Positions 20,481 through 30,112 of a stretch of 64,000 bases of DNA are shown piece by piece (position 1 is the first letter of the stretch; each line of letters opens with the position of its first letter). Made by a program: the position numbers and the translations under genes. The DNA comes from Rivularia sp. T60_A2020_040 (GTDB lineage: Bacteria; Cyanobacteriota; Cyanobacteriia; Cyanobacteriales; Nostocaceae), in contig JACYMD010000128.1 of the NCBI GenBank assembly GCA_015272215.1, forward strand, positions 86,287 to 150,286. The letters run 5' to 3'. A model generated the notes under the pieces. It did not search any database, had not been told where the DNA came from, and was given only the letters and a program-made list of their open reading frames with translations.

Positions 20481-21290
20481 CTTAGAAGTAGGTGTGACAG
20501 TAGATAGTTAATAATATTTGATTTATTCAGGCAACGTTTTCATTTAATCGTATGCCTTTTATATTGTCAATTAGACTTGGTTATGCAAGCTATATTTACT
20601 TAAGATAGTTGTTGAATTCAAACTATTACCCAATATAAATAGCCCTCTCGAAAATAAGAAGCGCAGGAATATCTATTCTCTTTCGTAACTGCGTTCCACT
20701 CAGGGGTACTCAGGTTAACATAATGTCAAAGGGTATTTGAGGTTAAACGAAATGACAGCAGTTCAAACGAAGTATATATGAATTTTACGTGAATTCTTTA
20801 GTAGATTTGTTTTTTTTAGGTAAAGCTCTGCAAATCAAAAAACTTTATTAAGTTGCGAAAAATATTTATGTTACAATTACTTAGAAATTGACAATAATAT
20901 AGTTATTAAGTGTTACGCAAATTTAATTCATCGTACCTTGATAATAAGTGTAATAAATCAGTTACTATTTAAAGAATAAATAAAGAATCTATTTTAAATT
21001 AGCGTTATTCATATAGTTTCCTATATCCTGTTTATTGAATACCGTTACAAAAAAAAGGTAATAGCACAATTTAGTCGTTTTCTTGGTAGTCTCGCATCTT
21101 TTCTTAAGATAGTTTTCCCGTGGAATTGGTCAAAATTATGTAATTACCGTAACGGAAATTTTATAAGTTATTATTTGCCTGGATTATTTATTTTGATGCA
21201 AGTGAAGCCAAAAATTACGGAGAATATAGGTGTTTCTCCGGTATTTTATGATTAAACAAGCTGTCTACCACCACACAATTTAAAATTCAT

Positions 21291-22064
21291 ATGACAATTT
21301 CAATAGCTCCAACTTTATACAATAGCCGCAGTGGAGTTGAATCTAAGAGTTCGATCTACTGCACCCTTCAATGGCGACGCAATCAATTATTAGTTAAATC
21401 TTCGGGTACAATCAAGCAGCCTTATATGCCTTCATTAGATAATCATGAATCTTTGAAGGAATGCTTAAAACATTCTGCCGTTAAGTTAGTTCGCATAGAT
21501 CCCAAATTGGGTGAAGAAAAAGTCAGACTTTGGGCAGATGCTTGTGCGTCCATTTCCAAACCAATATATTTGTCTATAAGTGCCGACAAAAAGCAGCCCA
21601 AGCCAAATAGTTTATTTTTGTGGGGTTTCAAACGGCTAATTGAGTGGGCGATCGCCAGCGTTTTTCTACTAGTATTAAGTCCGCTGATGTTACTATTAGC
21701 ATTATTCATGAAAGTAGATGCTCAAGCACCAATATTTGAACGTACTTGGCACGTTGGTGAAAGAGGTAAATTATTCAAGATAATCAAATATCGGACAAAA
21801 TCTGCGAATATAGAAGCAATCAACCAAAACACCACACAAATAGGTAAGTGGATGCATAAATCCGGTTTAGAAAACTTACCACAGTTGTTAAATGTGCTTC
21901 GAGGTGAAATAGGCTTATTTGGTTCTCGTTGCTGGACTTTGGAAGATGCGATTAAGTTAACTCCGGAGGCACAAAAACAACTAAATCATCTACCAGGAAT
22001 CATCAGTTCGTGGGAAGTAGAGTCTGAATCGAGCACATTACATCTAGATAGCCAAATATCCTAA
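21291..22064 (+). CDS. hepC: Bacterial sugar transferase, HepC-like
   Basis: FKRLIEWAIASVFLLVLSPLMLLLALFMKVDAQAPIFERTWHVGERGKLFKIIKYRTKS...LENLPQLLNVLRGEIGLFGSR; atypical N-terminal extension; directly upstream of a hepA-like ABC gene. Confidence 0.75.
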   Translation: MTISIAPTLYNSRSGVESKSSIYCTLQWRRNQLLVKSSGTIKQPYMPSLDNHESLKECLKHSAVKLVRIDPKLGEEKVRLWADACASISKPIYLSISADKKQPKPNSLFLWGFKRLIEWAIASVFLLVLSPLMLLLALFMKVDAQAPIFERTWHVGERGKLFKIIKYRTKSANIEAINQNTTQIGKWMHKSGLENLPQLLNVLRGEIGLFGSRCWTLEDAIKLTPEAQKQLNHLPGIISSWEVESESSTLHLDSQIS

Positions 22065-22128
22065 TTTGTCTATAAATGTTAATAAATATTATTCATAGTT
22101 TACTTTGGGAATTCAACAAAATCATTAC

Positions 22129-22171
22129 TGCCAACACTTGTAAAAACTATATTTTACCTTTGGTGTTGGCA
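22129..22171. other. Structured inverted repeat between hepC-like and hepA-like genes
   Basis: TGCCAACAC-tt-GTAAAA-actata-TTTTAC-cttt-GTGTTGGCA approximate nested stems; 9-bp outer perfect arms and 6-bp inner arms; no T-run. Confidence 0.7.
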
Positions 22172-22451
22172 TTGTATCCTGGGAGAATAATCATAAAAAT
22201 GCTGGTAAATAGTCGTGCAAAATAAATTATTTAGTTAGAGGAGGTAACAGGGATACGACTCCGGGACTAGCCAGGTTGCAAGAAAAATTCCTAAAATATC
22301 GCAATTTTATTCCTGTTCAAAAATAGCTAAATATTTCTGCTTAACTATTTAGTAAAAGGGATGATTGTTAATGTCACACTACTATCCTGTTAAAAAAGAA
22401 TCAATACTTGATGAGCCACTACTCTAACAGTAAAAAAAATAAATAATATAT

Positions 22452-24293
22452 ATGCAGAGAAAAATATACCAGCCATTGAGCAATTTACTAAAAGCAACTA
22501 ACTTCTGGAAGGATAACTATTTAATATTACGAGAATTTAAACATTTCCGTAAGGTTACTATATTTGCTTTAGTTTTTTCTATACTAGCAGCGGCTTTTGA
22601 AGGTTTTAGTATTGGTTTTTTGTTAACTTTTTTACAAAGTCTGACAGCCGGGAGCAACGCAGAACCGATTCACACAGGTATTACTTGGTTTGATATCTGG
22701 ATATTAGGAGTCAAAACTTCGGCAACAAGTCGTTTATATAGAATATCAATATTAATTTTATTAAGTACTTGGCTGCGTTCTGCATTCAATTATTTTGGTG
22801 CAATCTACACCGAATCGGCACAGTTACATCTAGCAGACCGTTTGCGTAAGCGGATGTTTGAACATTTACAAGCATTACCCTTAAGCTATTTTGTTAAAAC
22901 TCGTTCCGGTGAACTGATAAACACGATAACCACTGAAATAGAAAGATTGAAGCAAGGTTTTGGTGGTGCTGCTTTCCTGATTACTAGGGGAATGGCAGTT
23001 TCTGTTTATTTTATCTCCATGTTTTTGATATCATGGGAACTTTCGATAGTTTCAGTGTTGCTGTTTACACTTTTAGGAGTAGGACTTTCAACCCTTAATG
23101 CTCGTGTTCGAGAATCAAGCTTTGGAATTTCTAATGCTAACGGTCTTTTTCATTCAACAGCCACAGAGTTTATTAATGGTATCCGCACAGTTCAAGCATC
23201 AGGTACCCAAGATTTTGAACGGGAGCGTTTTTATGACGTTAGCGGTAAATTACTTCATGCTTCAATAAAAGTTGCAAGAGCTTGGACTTTGGTAAAACCC
23301 ATAGCTGAAGCAATTGCAACTACCGCGCTGATTGGTTTAATTATTCTTTCCTTTGCGAAATTTACCTTACCAGTTGAGTCTTTATTAACATTTTTCTTTG
23401 TGATGACTCGTCTTGTACCCAGTATTCAAGACATCAATGGAACGGTAGCATTCATGAGTACCTTAAATGGTTCCTTAGATAATGTCACAAAACTACTTGA
23501 AAGTGATAACCAAGAGTACTTCCAAAATGGCGATACTGAATTTAAGCAGTTGAATCGTTCTATTGACATAGTATCTGTTGATTTTGGTTACGAACCCAGT
23601 AATTTAGTATTGCAAAATATTACCCTGACCATTGAAAAGGGAAAAACAACTGCTTTGGTAGGAGCATCTGGTGCTGGAAAAACCACCCTTGCAGATTTGA
23701 TTCCTCGATTTTACGATCCAACAGAAGGGCATATTTTTGTTGATGGAGTCGATTTAACAGATTTTGACATCTACTCGTTGCGAAAAAACATGGCTGTTGT
23801 CAGTCAAGATACATTTATTTTCAATACTTCAGTTTGGAATAATATTGCTTACGGTACACTCAGCGCTTCCGAAGCTGAAATCAAAGAAGCTGCTAGACTT
23901 GCCAATGCATTAGAATTTATTGAAGATATGCCTGAAGGTTTTGATACCCAACTTGGCGATCGCGGTGTTAGACTATCCGGGGGACAAAGACAGCGAATCG
24001 CCATCGCACGTGCATTACTTCGCGATCCCCAAATTTTGATTTTGGATGAAGCCACCAGTGCTTTGGATTCTGTATCAGAACGGTTGATTCAAGATTCTTT
24101 GGAAAAGCTTTCTGTTGGTAGAACAGTGATTGCGATCGCTCATCGACTTTCTACAATTGCTAAAGCCGATAAGGTAGTTGTATTAGAAGCAGGAAATATT
24201 GTCGAACAAGGAAAATACCAAGACTTACTACAACAACGTGGCAAGTTATGGAAATATCATCAAATGCAAAATGAAGTCGGTCAAACAAATTAA
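22452..24293 (+). CDS. hepA: ABC transporter, fused permease and ATPase (HepA-like, MsbA type)
   Basis: Walker A VGASGAGKTTLADLIPRFYDPTEG; signature LSGGQRQRIAIARALLRDPQILILDEATSALD; synteny with hepC and a GT cluster. Confidence 0.85.
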   Translation: MQRKIYQPLSNLLKATNFWKDNYLILREFKHFRKVTIFALVFSILAAAFEGFSIGFLLTFLQSLTAGSNAEPIHTGITWFDIWILGVKTSATSRLYRISILILLSTWLRSAFNYFGAIYTESAQLHLADRLRKRMFEHLQALPLSYFVKTRSGELINTITTEIERLKQGFGGAAFLITRGMAVSVYFISMFLISWELSIVSVLLFTLLGVGLSTLNARVRESSFGISNANGLFHSTATEFINGIRTVQASGTQDFERERFYDVSGKLLHASIKVARAWTLVKPIAEAIATTALIGLIILSFAKFTLPVESLLTFFFVMTRLVPSIQDINGTVAFMSTLNGSLDNVTKLLESDNQEYFQNGDTEFKQLNRSIDIVSVDFGYEPSNLVLQNITLTIEKGKTTALVGASGAGKTTLADLIPRFYDPTEGHIFVDGVDLTDFDIYSLRKNMAVVSQDTFIFNTSVWNNIAYGTLSASEAEIKEAARLANALEFIEDMPEGFDTQLGDRGVRLSGGQRQRIAIARALLRDPQILILDEATSALDSVSERLIQDSLEKLSVGRTVIAIAHRLSTIAKADKVVVLEAGNIVEQGKYQDLLQQRGKLWKYHQMQNEVGQTN

Positions 24294-24359
24294 AGAGTAG
24301 GAATAGCTGGTTAATTTACAAAAATTATACTTAATAATTAGTCAAAATATTAATCATAG

Positions 24360-24388
24360 GGTTTGCTAATGGCAAGCCTTTTTTTTTA
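24360..24388 (+). terminator. Rho-independent terminator downstream of hepA-like gene
   Basis: GGTTTGC-taatg-GCAAGCC stem (one G-T wobble) followed by an 8-9 T run. Confidence 0.7.
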
Positions 24389-24819
24389 GGTTAGTTCCCT
24401 TAGAAGTGCAATTCATACAAAAACGGTATTAATATTTTGAATACTTAAAGTGCTTTTAAGGGGGTATCGTTTGTAATTACCGAACCTTAATTTAAAGTTT
24501 TTATAAAGAAGATTATCTCTAAGATTTTGATTCCAAAAAATAACGCAAAACCTCTCGCTTAATATACATATATTTTGGTATAACCAATTCAAAAGATACA
24601 CATGACAACTATCTGTAAACAACTTGCTTACGGGATAGTCGCAATTTATCAATGACCGTAATACTACATACACTACTTCAAATCGTGTATTTTTATGTAT
24701 TTACGCTTTGACAACTTGTAATCTTTAAAACAGAAATGAGAGTATTAACTTAGATAAATACTCAGGATTACAAATCTATAAAACTTTTTCCCTAAAGCAA
24801 AATCCTTGTTAAATAAGCT

Positions 24820-25857
24820 ATGAGTCAGTTAAATCCTTATCGTCCGAGCATTTTGCCAGTTTCCCCAGAAGTAAAACGTCCTCTGTGGTCTGTAATGATT
24901 CCTACTTATAATTGTGCAGAATATTTACGGTATACACTCAAGAGTATTTTGGCACAAGACCCTGGAGTAGATCAGATGCAAATCGTAGTTGTTGACAACC
25001 ACTCTACGGAAGATAATCCAGAAGCAGTTGTGAAAGAGTTGGGGGCAGACCGTATAGAATTTTACCGTCAAACCAGTAATGTCGGTATGATGAATAATTT
25101 TCAAACCTGTTTTGAGTTATCTAGGGGGAAGTTGATTCATTTAATGTGCAGTGACGATGGTGTCAGAGAGGGATTTTATCAAAAGATGGCACAACCTTTT
25201 GAAAAACATCCAGAACTAGGTGCTGCTTTTTGCCGAAGTATTGCGATCGATCAATACAATCAATGGCAAGGTTTATCAGATTTTGAGATGCCCACCAGTG
25301 GTATCTTACCTAAAAAATGGTTGCATAGAATTGCCGAACTTTGCTGTATTTCCGTACCTTCTCTGGCTGTGGTGCGGCGTGAAGTTTATGAAAATCTGGG
25401 AGGATTTGACCGACGCTGTGGTATCAGTGGAGATTGGGAGATGTGGGTGAGAATTTTTAGTCATTATCCAATGTGGTTTGAAGCAGAACCTTTGGCTATG
25501 TGGCGAGTACATTTAAATTCTGCAAACAATGTTAACGCCAAAAGTAATGTTTTCATCCAGGAAAATTATCATACCGTAGAAACTATCTTAAATTCTTATT
25601 TTTCTCAAGAGAATAATCATAAACTTGCTAGAACTGCGAAACAGAATTGTGCTTTTTTGGCTTTAGAATCAGCAGATTTTTTAATCATAAAGGGCGATAT
25701 ACCTGGAGCTATGCTTCAATTGAAAACAGCACTAAAATATAGTAAGTCGTATAAAGTAGTGCGGTCAGCAAGTCGTATATTATTGTGGAATAGAACGATT
25801 AGTATTCTACAAAAAGTGGTAAAATCGGACGGATATAACACAAGTATTGAGATTTAA
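24820..25857 (+). CDS. GT2 family glycosyltransferase
   Basis: WSVMIPTYNCAEYLRYTLKSILAQDPG...HLMCSDDGVREGFY. Confidence 0.9.
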   Translation: MSQLNPYRPSILPVSPEVKRPLWSVMIPTYNCAEYLRYTLKSILAQDPGVDQMQIVVVDNHSTEDNPEAVVKELGADRIEFYRQTSNVGMMNNFQTCFELSRGKLIHLMCSDDGVREGFYQKMAQPFEKHPELGAAFCRSIAIDQYNQWQGLSDFEMPTSGILPKKWLHRIAELCCISVPSLAVVRREVYENLGGFDRRCGISGDWEMWVRIFSHYPMWFEAEPLAMWRVHLNSANNVNAKSNVFIQENYHTVETILNSYFSQENNHKLARTAKQNCAFLALESADFLIIKGDIPGAMLQLKTALKYSKSYKVVRSASRILLWNRTISILQKVVKSDGYNTSIEI

Positions 25858-26833
25858 AGAGATGACCGAAAATTATCAAGACCAACCTTTAGTCAGCGTT
25901 ATTATTCCTACTTACAATCGTCCAGAATATCTCAAAGTAGCTCTCACAAGTGCCGTTCAACAAACATATCAAAATATCGAAATTATTGTTTCTGATAATT
26001 GTAGTCCTGAAAATCCGCAATCGATCATTGAGGATTTTAAAGATTCTAGAATTCGCTTTTTTCGTAATGAAAGCAATCTAGGAATGTTTGTGAATACAAT
26101 GAATGCTTTTAAAAAAGCGCGAGGCAAATATGTTGCCAGCTTATTAGACGATGATATGTGGGAAAAAGACTTTTTAGCTAAGCTTGTACCCGCATTAGAA
26201 GCCAATTCCGATTTAGCTTTAGCTTTCTGTGATCACTACGTAATCAAAGCAGATGGCACAATTGATATTGCTGCAACACAAAAGTGTTCTCAATTCTATA
26301 AACGTGTAGATTTAAAAGAAGGAATTTACAAACCTTTTTATAAATTAAGCTTAGTTGATAGAGCAGTTTCCAGCGCGACTGCGGCTGTAATTCGTCGAGA
26401 AATCATAGATTGGGATAGCATACCACCAGAAGTCGGTGGTTCGTGGGATATTTATCTGAATTATCTGTGCTGTCGTTCTGGTTCGGGTGCTTATTATTAT
26501 CCTGCTAAATTGACCAGATATCGCGAACATGAACAAACAGAGACAATGCTAAGTGGAAGACGCAATTTTCAAGCTAAAATCCGCAAAGCAAAAGCTGACC
26601 TTTTCTGTTACGAGCAGTTTATCAAAGATGACAGATTAAAAGAATTACATCCTTATTTTCAGAAACAATGGGGATATATTAGTACGAATTTAGGAATTGG
26701 CTTGATGCGAGGTGAAAACTTAAGAGAAGCACGTATTAGTTTTTGGCATTCTTTACGTCGAAACTTTAGTTTACGAACAATAGCCGCACTAATACTCAGT
26801 TTTATTCCCCCGAAAATCGCAGCTAAATTTTAG
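25847..26833 (+). CDS. GT2 family glycosyltransferase (paralogue of preceding gene)
   Basis: PLVSVIIPTYNRPEYLKVALTSAVQQTYQNIEIIVSDN...SLLDDDMWEKDFL; overlaps the previous ORF by 11 nt. Confidence 0.9.
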   Translation: MRFKEMTENYQDQPLVSVIIPTYNRPEYLKVALTSAVQQTYQNIEIIVSDNCSPENPQSIIEDFKDSRIRFFRNESNLGMFVNTMNAFKKARGKYVASLLDDDMWEKDFLAKLVPALEANSDLALAFCDHYVIKADGTIDIAATQKCSQFYKRVDLKEGIYKPFYKLSLVDRAVSSATAAVIRREIIDWDSIPPEVGGSWDIYLNYLCCRSGSGAYYYPAKLTRYREHEQTETMLSGRRNFQAKIRKAKADLFCYEQFIKDDRLKELHPYFQKQWGYISTNLGIGLMRGENLREARISFWHSLRRNFSLRTIAALILSFIPPKIAAKF

Positions 26834-26881
26834 TTGTAACTGACAACACATATATTTCGTAATCAATATTAGCCTAATTAT

Positions 26882-27820
26882 TTGAAAATCAAGGAAGGTT
26901 TTACACAAATGCGAATTGCAGCTTGTATTACAACTAGAAATCGTTCCCTAGAGCTTGATAATTGTTTAAAAGCTTTGTGGAATTCTACAGTTAAACCTCA
27001 TAGAGTTATTGTTTCGGATGACTCCCAAGATATTGAAGTTCAGCAAACAAATTTAGAAGTTGTGCAACAATATCCAGGAACAACTTATATTACAGGTCCC
27101 AAACGTGGTGTTTGTGCTAACCGTAATAACGCAGTCAATGCAACTTCTGTTTTAGACACTGATTTTGTGGCTTTTGTTGATGATGATATTTGTGTAGAAC
27201 CAGACTTTATTGCTAATGCAACCGAGAGATATTCTCAAATGTCAAACGAGCAAAGAAAGTATACTATTATTACAGGTGTTAGTACAGGTACTAAAGGAGA
27301 GAAATTACTCCCATCAAAATTAACTTTTCGAGGATATTTTTGTGCCACCGAAGAGACTCCCGAAACAGTCGTAATTCACGCAGCATTATTCCCCAGACAG
27401 TTTTTTATTCAAGAACAGTGGGATGAAGATATATATTTCGGTTATGAAGATGCAGAACTTTGCTTGCGAGCGATTAAGTTTGGTTACAAAATAATCTCTT
27501 GTCCAGAGTTACAAGTAAATGTTAAAAGTACCGAAAGCGTACTTGACGCGCCGGGTATTAGTGGTATTAGTAATTATGAATTACACATAGAAGCTGCTAG
27601 ACTTTATGTAGGCATTAAACGCTATAAAAATCTATTCCCAAATCCGATTAAGTTACTAGCCTTTTTAACTATATATTTTATTCATATGAGCGGATATTTA
27701 CTAAAAAGAGGAGCAATCCAAGCTTGGCCAGAAATTATTCGTCGTTCTCGGATTCAACTATTATGGCAGCAGGAAAATATTTCTCAACCAGAAGCTGCTT
27801 CTTCGGTGATTGGTTCTTGA
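26882..27820 (+). CDS. GT2 family glycosyltransferase
   Basis: MRIAACITTRNRSLELDNCLKALWNSTVKPHRVIVSDDS...DFVAFVDDDICVEPDFI. Likely start at internal ATG 26909. Confidence 0.87.
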   Translation: MKIKEGFTQMRIAACITTRNRSLELDNCLKALWNSTVKPHRVIVSDDSQDIEVQQTNLEVVQQYPGTTYITGPKRGVCANRNNAVNATSVLDTDFVAFVDDDICVEPDFIANATERYSQMSNEQRKYTIITGVSTGTKGEKLLPSKLTFRGYFCATEETPETVVIHAALFPRQFFIQEQWDEDIYFGYEDAELCLRAIKFGYKIISCPELQVNVKSTESVLDAPGISGISNYELHIEAARLYVGIKRYKNLFPNPIKLLAFLTIYFIHMSGYLLKRGAIQAWPEIIRRSRIQLLWQQENISQPEAASSVIGS

Positions 27821-27854
27821 AATTCGTACCTAATTTTTACAGCAGGCTGATATC

Positions 27855-29003
27855 GTGAAGCTTTGCATTATTACTCACAGTTTAATTAAAGGTGATGGTC
27901 AAGGAAGGGTCAATTATGAGGTTGCTTGGGAAGCAATTAAGCGCGGTCATCATTTGACTGTATTAGCAAGTAAGATTGCTCCAGAGTTAGAAAAACATCA
28001 TCAGGTTGATTGGGTTCCGATTTCTGTGGCAGGTTTACCAACAGAATTAATCAGGAACATTAAGTTTGCTTTTGCAAGCAATAATTGGTTAAAAAAACAT
28101 CGGGATCAACTCGATTTAATTAAAACAAATGGTGCGATTACCTGGGCAAATTCAGATGTGAATGCAGTACATTTTGTACATAATTCCTGGCTGAAGTTTT
28201 CTACTTTACAAGTTAAACCTGCTCCCAACAAAAATAACCTTAATCCACGCCTTTTTTTATATAATTTTTATCAGTGGTTGTATACAACACTCAACGCTCG
28301 TTGGGAAAAATCAGCGTTTGATAACACAAAAATAGTAGTTGCAGTTTCTGAGCAAGTTGCTGAAGATTTACGAGAAATTGGCGTACCTCAAGATGCAATT
28401 CGAGTCATTAGTAATGGGGTAGATATCGAAGAATTTTCACCCGGTAGCGGTGGTAATCGTGAAACATGGAATTTACCCACCAAAGTTCCCTTGGCAATGT
28501 TTGCTGGGGATATTAGACTGGCCAGGAAAAATTTAGACACAGTGTTACGGGCTTTGGTGCAAGTTCCCGAATTGCATTTAGCAGTGGTAGGTGTCATTGA
28601 TGGTAGTCCTTATCCACAGCTAGCAGCATCTTTAGGATTAACTGAAAGAGTACATTTTTTAGGATTCCGACGTGATGTCCCTTCGATTATGAAAGTTGTG
28701 GATTTCTTTGTGTTTCCTTCACGCTACGAACCTTTTGGTTTAGTAGTTACAGAAGCAATGGCTACAGGAATACCAGTAATTACCGCGAAATGTACCGGAG
28801 CCGCTTTCTTAGTCACTCCCGAAGCCGGAATCGTTTTACCAGATCCAGATGATAGCAAAGCTTTAGCTTTATCGATGCAAAAATTAAGCACCAATCCGGA
28901 TTTAAGAATTAAAATGGGTCAAACGGCAAGAGCGATCGCCATCCAACATACTTGGAAAAATATGGCAAAAAAATATGTAGATTTATTTGAGGAGATCAAT
29001 TAG
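27855..29003 (+). CDS. GT4 family glycosyltransferase
   Basis: MKLCIITHSLIKGDGQGRVNYEVAWEAIKRGH...FFVFPSRYEPFGLVVTEAMATGIPVITA. Confidence 0.92.
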   Translation: MKLCIITHSLIKGDGQGRVNYEVAWEAIKRGHHLTVLASKIAPELEKHHQVDWVPISVAGLPTELIRNIKFAFASNNWLKKHRDQLDLIKTNGAITWANSDVNAVHFVHNSWLKFSTLQVKPAPNKNNLNPRLFLYNFYQWLYTTLNARWEKSAFDNTKIVVAVSEQVAEDLREIGVPQDAIRVISNGVDIEEFSPGSGGNRETWNLPTKVPLAMFAGDIRLARKNLDTVLRALVQVPELHLAVVGVIDGSPYPQLAASLGLTERVHFLGFRRDVPSIMKVVDFFVFPSRYEPFGLVVTEAMATGIPVITAKCTGAAFLVTPEAGIVLPDPDDSKALALSMQKLSTNPDLRIKMGQTARAIAIQHTWKNMAKKYVDLFEEIN

Positions 29004-29005
29004 TC

Positions 29006-29968
29006 ATGTCGATCGCGGTTATCGTACCAACTTACCGACGCAGCCAAGACTTGGCTCGCTGTTTGCAAGCACTGCAAAATCAAACTCGCTCGGCTGATGA
29101 GGTGATAGTAGTAGTTCGCGATACGGATACTGAAACTTGGTCATTCCTTGCAGCCTTTGACTCTAAAAGTTTACCATTACGCACTGCAAAGGTCAGCGTT
29201 ACCGGAGTAGTTGCAGCCATGAATACTGGTCTTGATACAGCAACAACTGATATTGTGGCTTTTACGGATGATGATGCAGCCCCTCATACTGATTGGTTAT
29301 TGCGTATTGAAAGTCATTATCTGGCAGATGAACGTGTCGGTGGTGTAGGTGGACGCGATTGGGTATATCATGGCACTGACTTAGAAGATGGAAATTCGGT
29401 AACAGTTGGACAAGTACGTTGGTTTGGTAAAGTTATTGGTAATCATCATATAGGTAGTGGTGAAGCACGGGAAGTTGATGTACTCAAAGGAGTAAACATG
29501 AGCTTTCGACGGGCTGCGATTGAGGGATGGCATTTTGACGAAAGAATGCGAGGTACCGGCGCTCAAGTTCACTTTGAATTAGCTTTTTCCCTAAAATTAA
29601 AACGGGCTGGTTGGAAATTAATTTATGACCCCAAAATAGCAGTTAATCATTATCCTGCGAAACGATTTGACGAAGATCAACGTCAAAGTTTCAATCAAAT
29701 TGCCTTTGCAAATGCTGTACATAATGAAACTTTAGCTTTATTAGAATATTTTTCACCATTGCAAAAACTAGCATTTTTATTCTGGGCTATAACAGTAGGA
29801 ACCAGAGAAGCGGTGGGTTTTATGCAGTGGTTACGATTTGTGCCTTCTCAAGGTTTATTAGCAGGTGAAAAGTTATTTGCATCTTTACGCGGTCGTTGGC
29901 AAGGTTTACAAACTTGGCAAGCTTCTAAATCTATTATTAATAAAGCATTAATAAATTATAACTCCTAA
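29006..29968 (+). CDS. GT2 family glycosyltransferase
   Basis: MSIAVIVPTYRRSQDLARCLQALQNQTRSADEVIVVVRDTD...DIVAFTDDDAAPHTDWL. Confidence 0.9.
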   Translation: MSIAVIVPTYRRSQDLARCLQALQNQTRSADEVIVVVRDTDTETWSFLAAFDSKSLPLRTAKVSVTGVVAAMNTGLDTATTDIVAFTDDDAAPHTDWLLRIESHYLADERVGGVGGRDWVYHGTDLEDGNSVTVGQVRWFGKVIGNHHIGSGEAREVDVLKGVNMSFRRAAIEGWHFDERMRGTGAQVHFELAFSLKLKRAGWKLIYDPKIAVNHYPAKRFDEDQRQSFNQIAFANAVHNETLALLEYFSPLQKLAFLFWAITVGTREAVGFMQWLRFVPSQGLLAGEKLFASLRGRWQGLQTWQASKSIINKALINYNS

Positions 29969-29973
29969 TTCCG

Positions 29974-30002
29974 GTAGAGACGTAGCATTGCTACGTCTCT
30001 AC
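29974..30002. repeat. Palindromic repeat, GTAGAGACGTAGCA-T-TGCTACGTCTCTAC
   Basis: Perfect 14-bp arms with a 1-bp centre; near-identical copy at 48519-48547. Confidence 0.92.
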
Positions 30003-30106
30003 AACTCCTAACTCCTAATTCCTAACTCCTAATTCCTAACTCCTAACTCTTAACTCCTAACTCCTAACTCTTAACTCCTAACTCCTAACTCCTAACTCCT
30101 AACTTT
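30003..30106. repeat. STRR-type heptanucleotide repeat tract (AACTCCT)n
   Basis: About 14 consecutive heptamers aactcct/aattcct/aactctt fill the gap before the next CDS. Confidence 0.93.
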
Positions 30107-30112
30107 TTAACA

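Noticed and set aside
20369-21290. NtcA-type GTA-N8-TAC site or DIF-type TCCGGA motif upstream of hepC
   Set aside because: By eye I found no exact match; only near matches such as TCCGGT, which is too weak to report.
24413-24673. Minus-strand ORF 24413-24673 downstream of hepA
   Set aside because: AT-rich, no recognisable motifs, likely chance ORF in a spacer.
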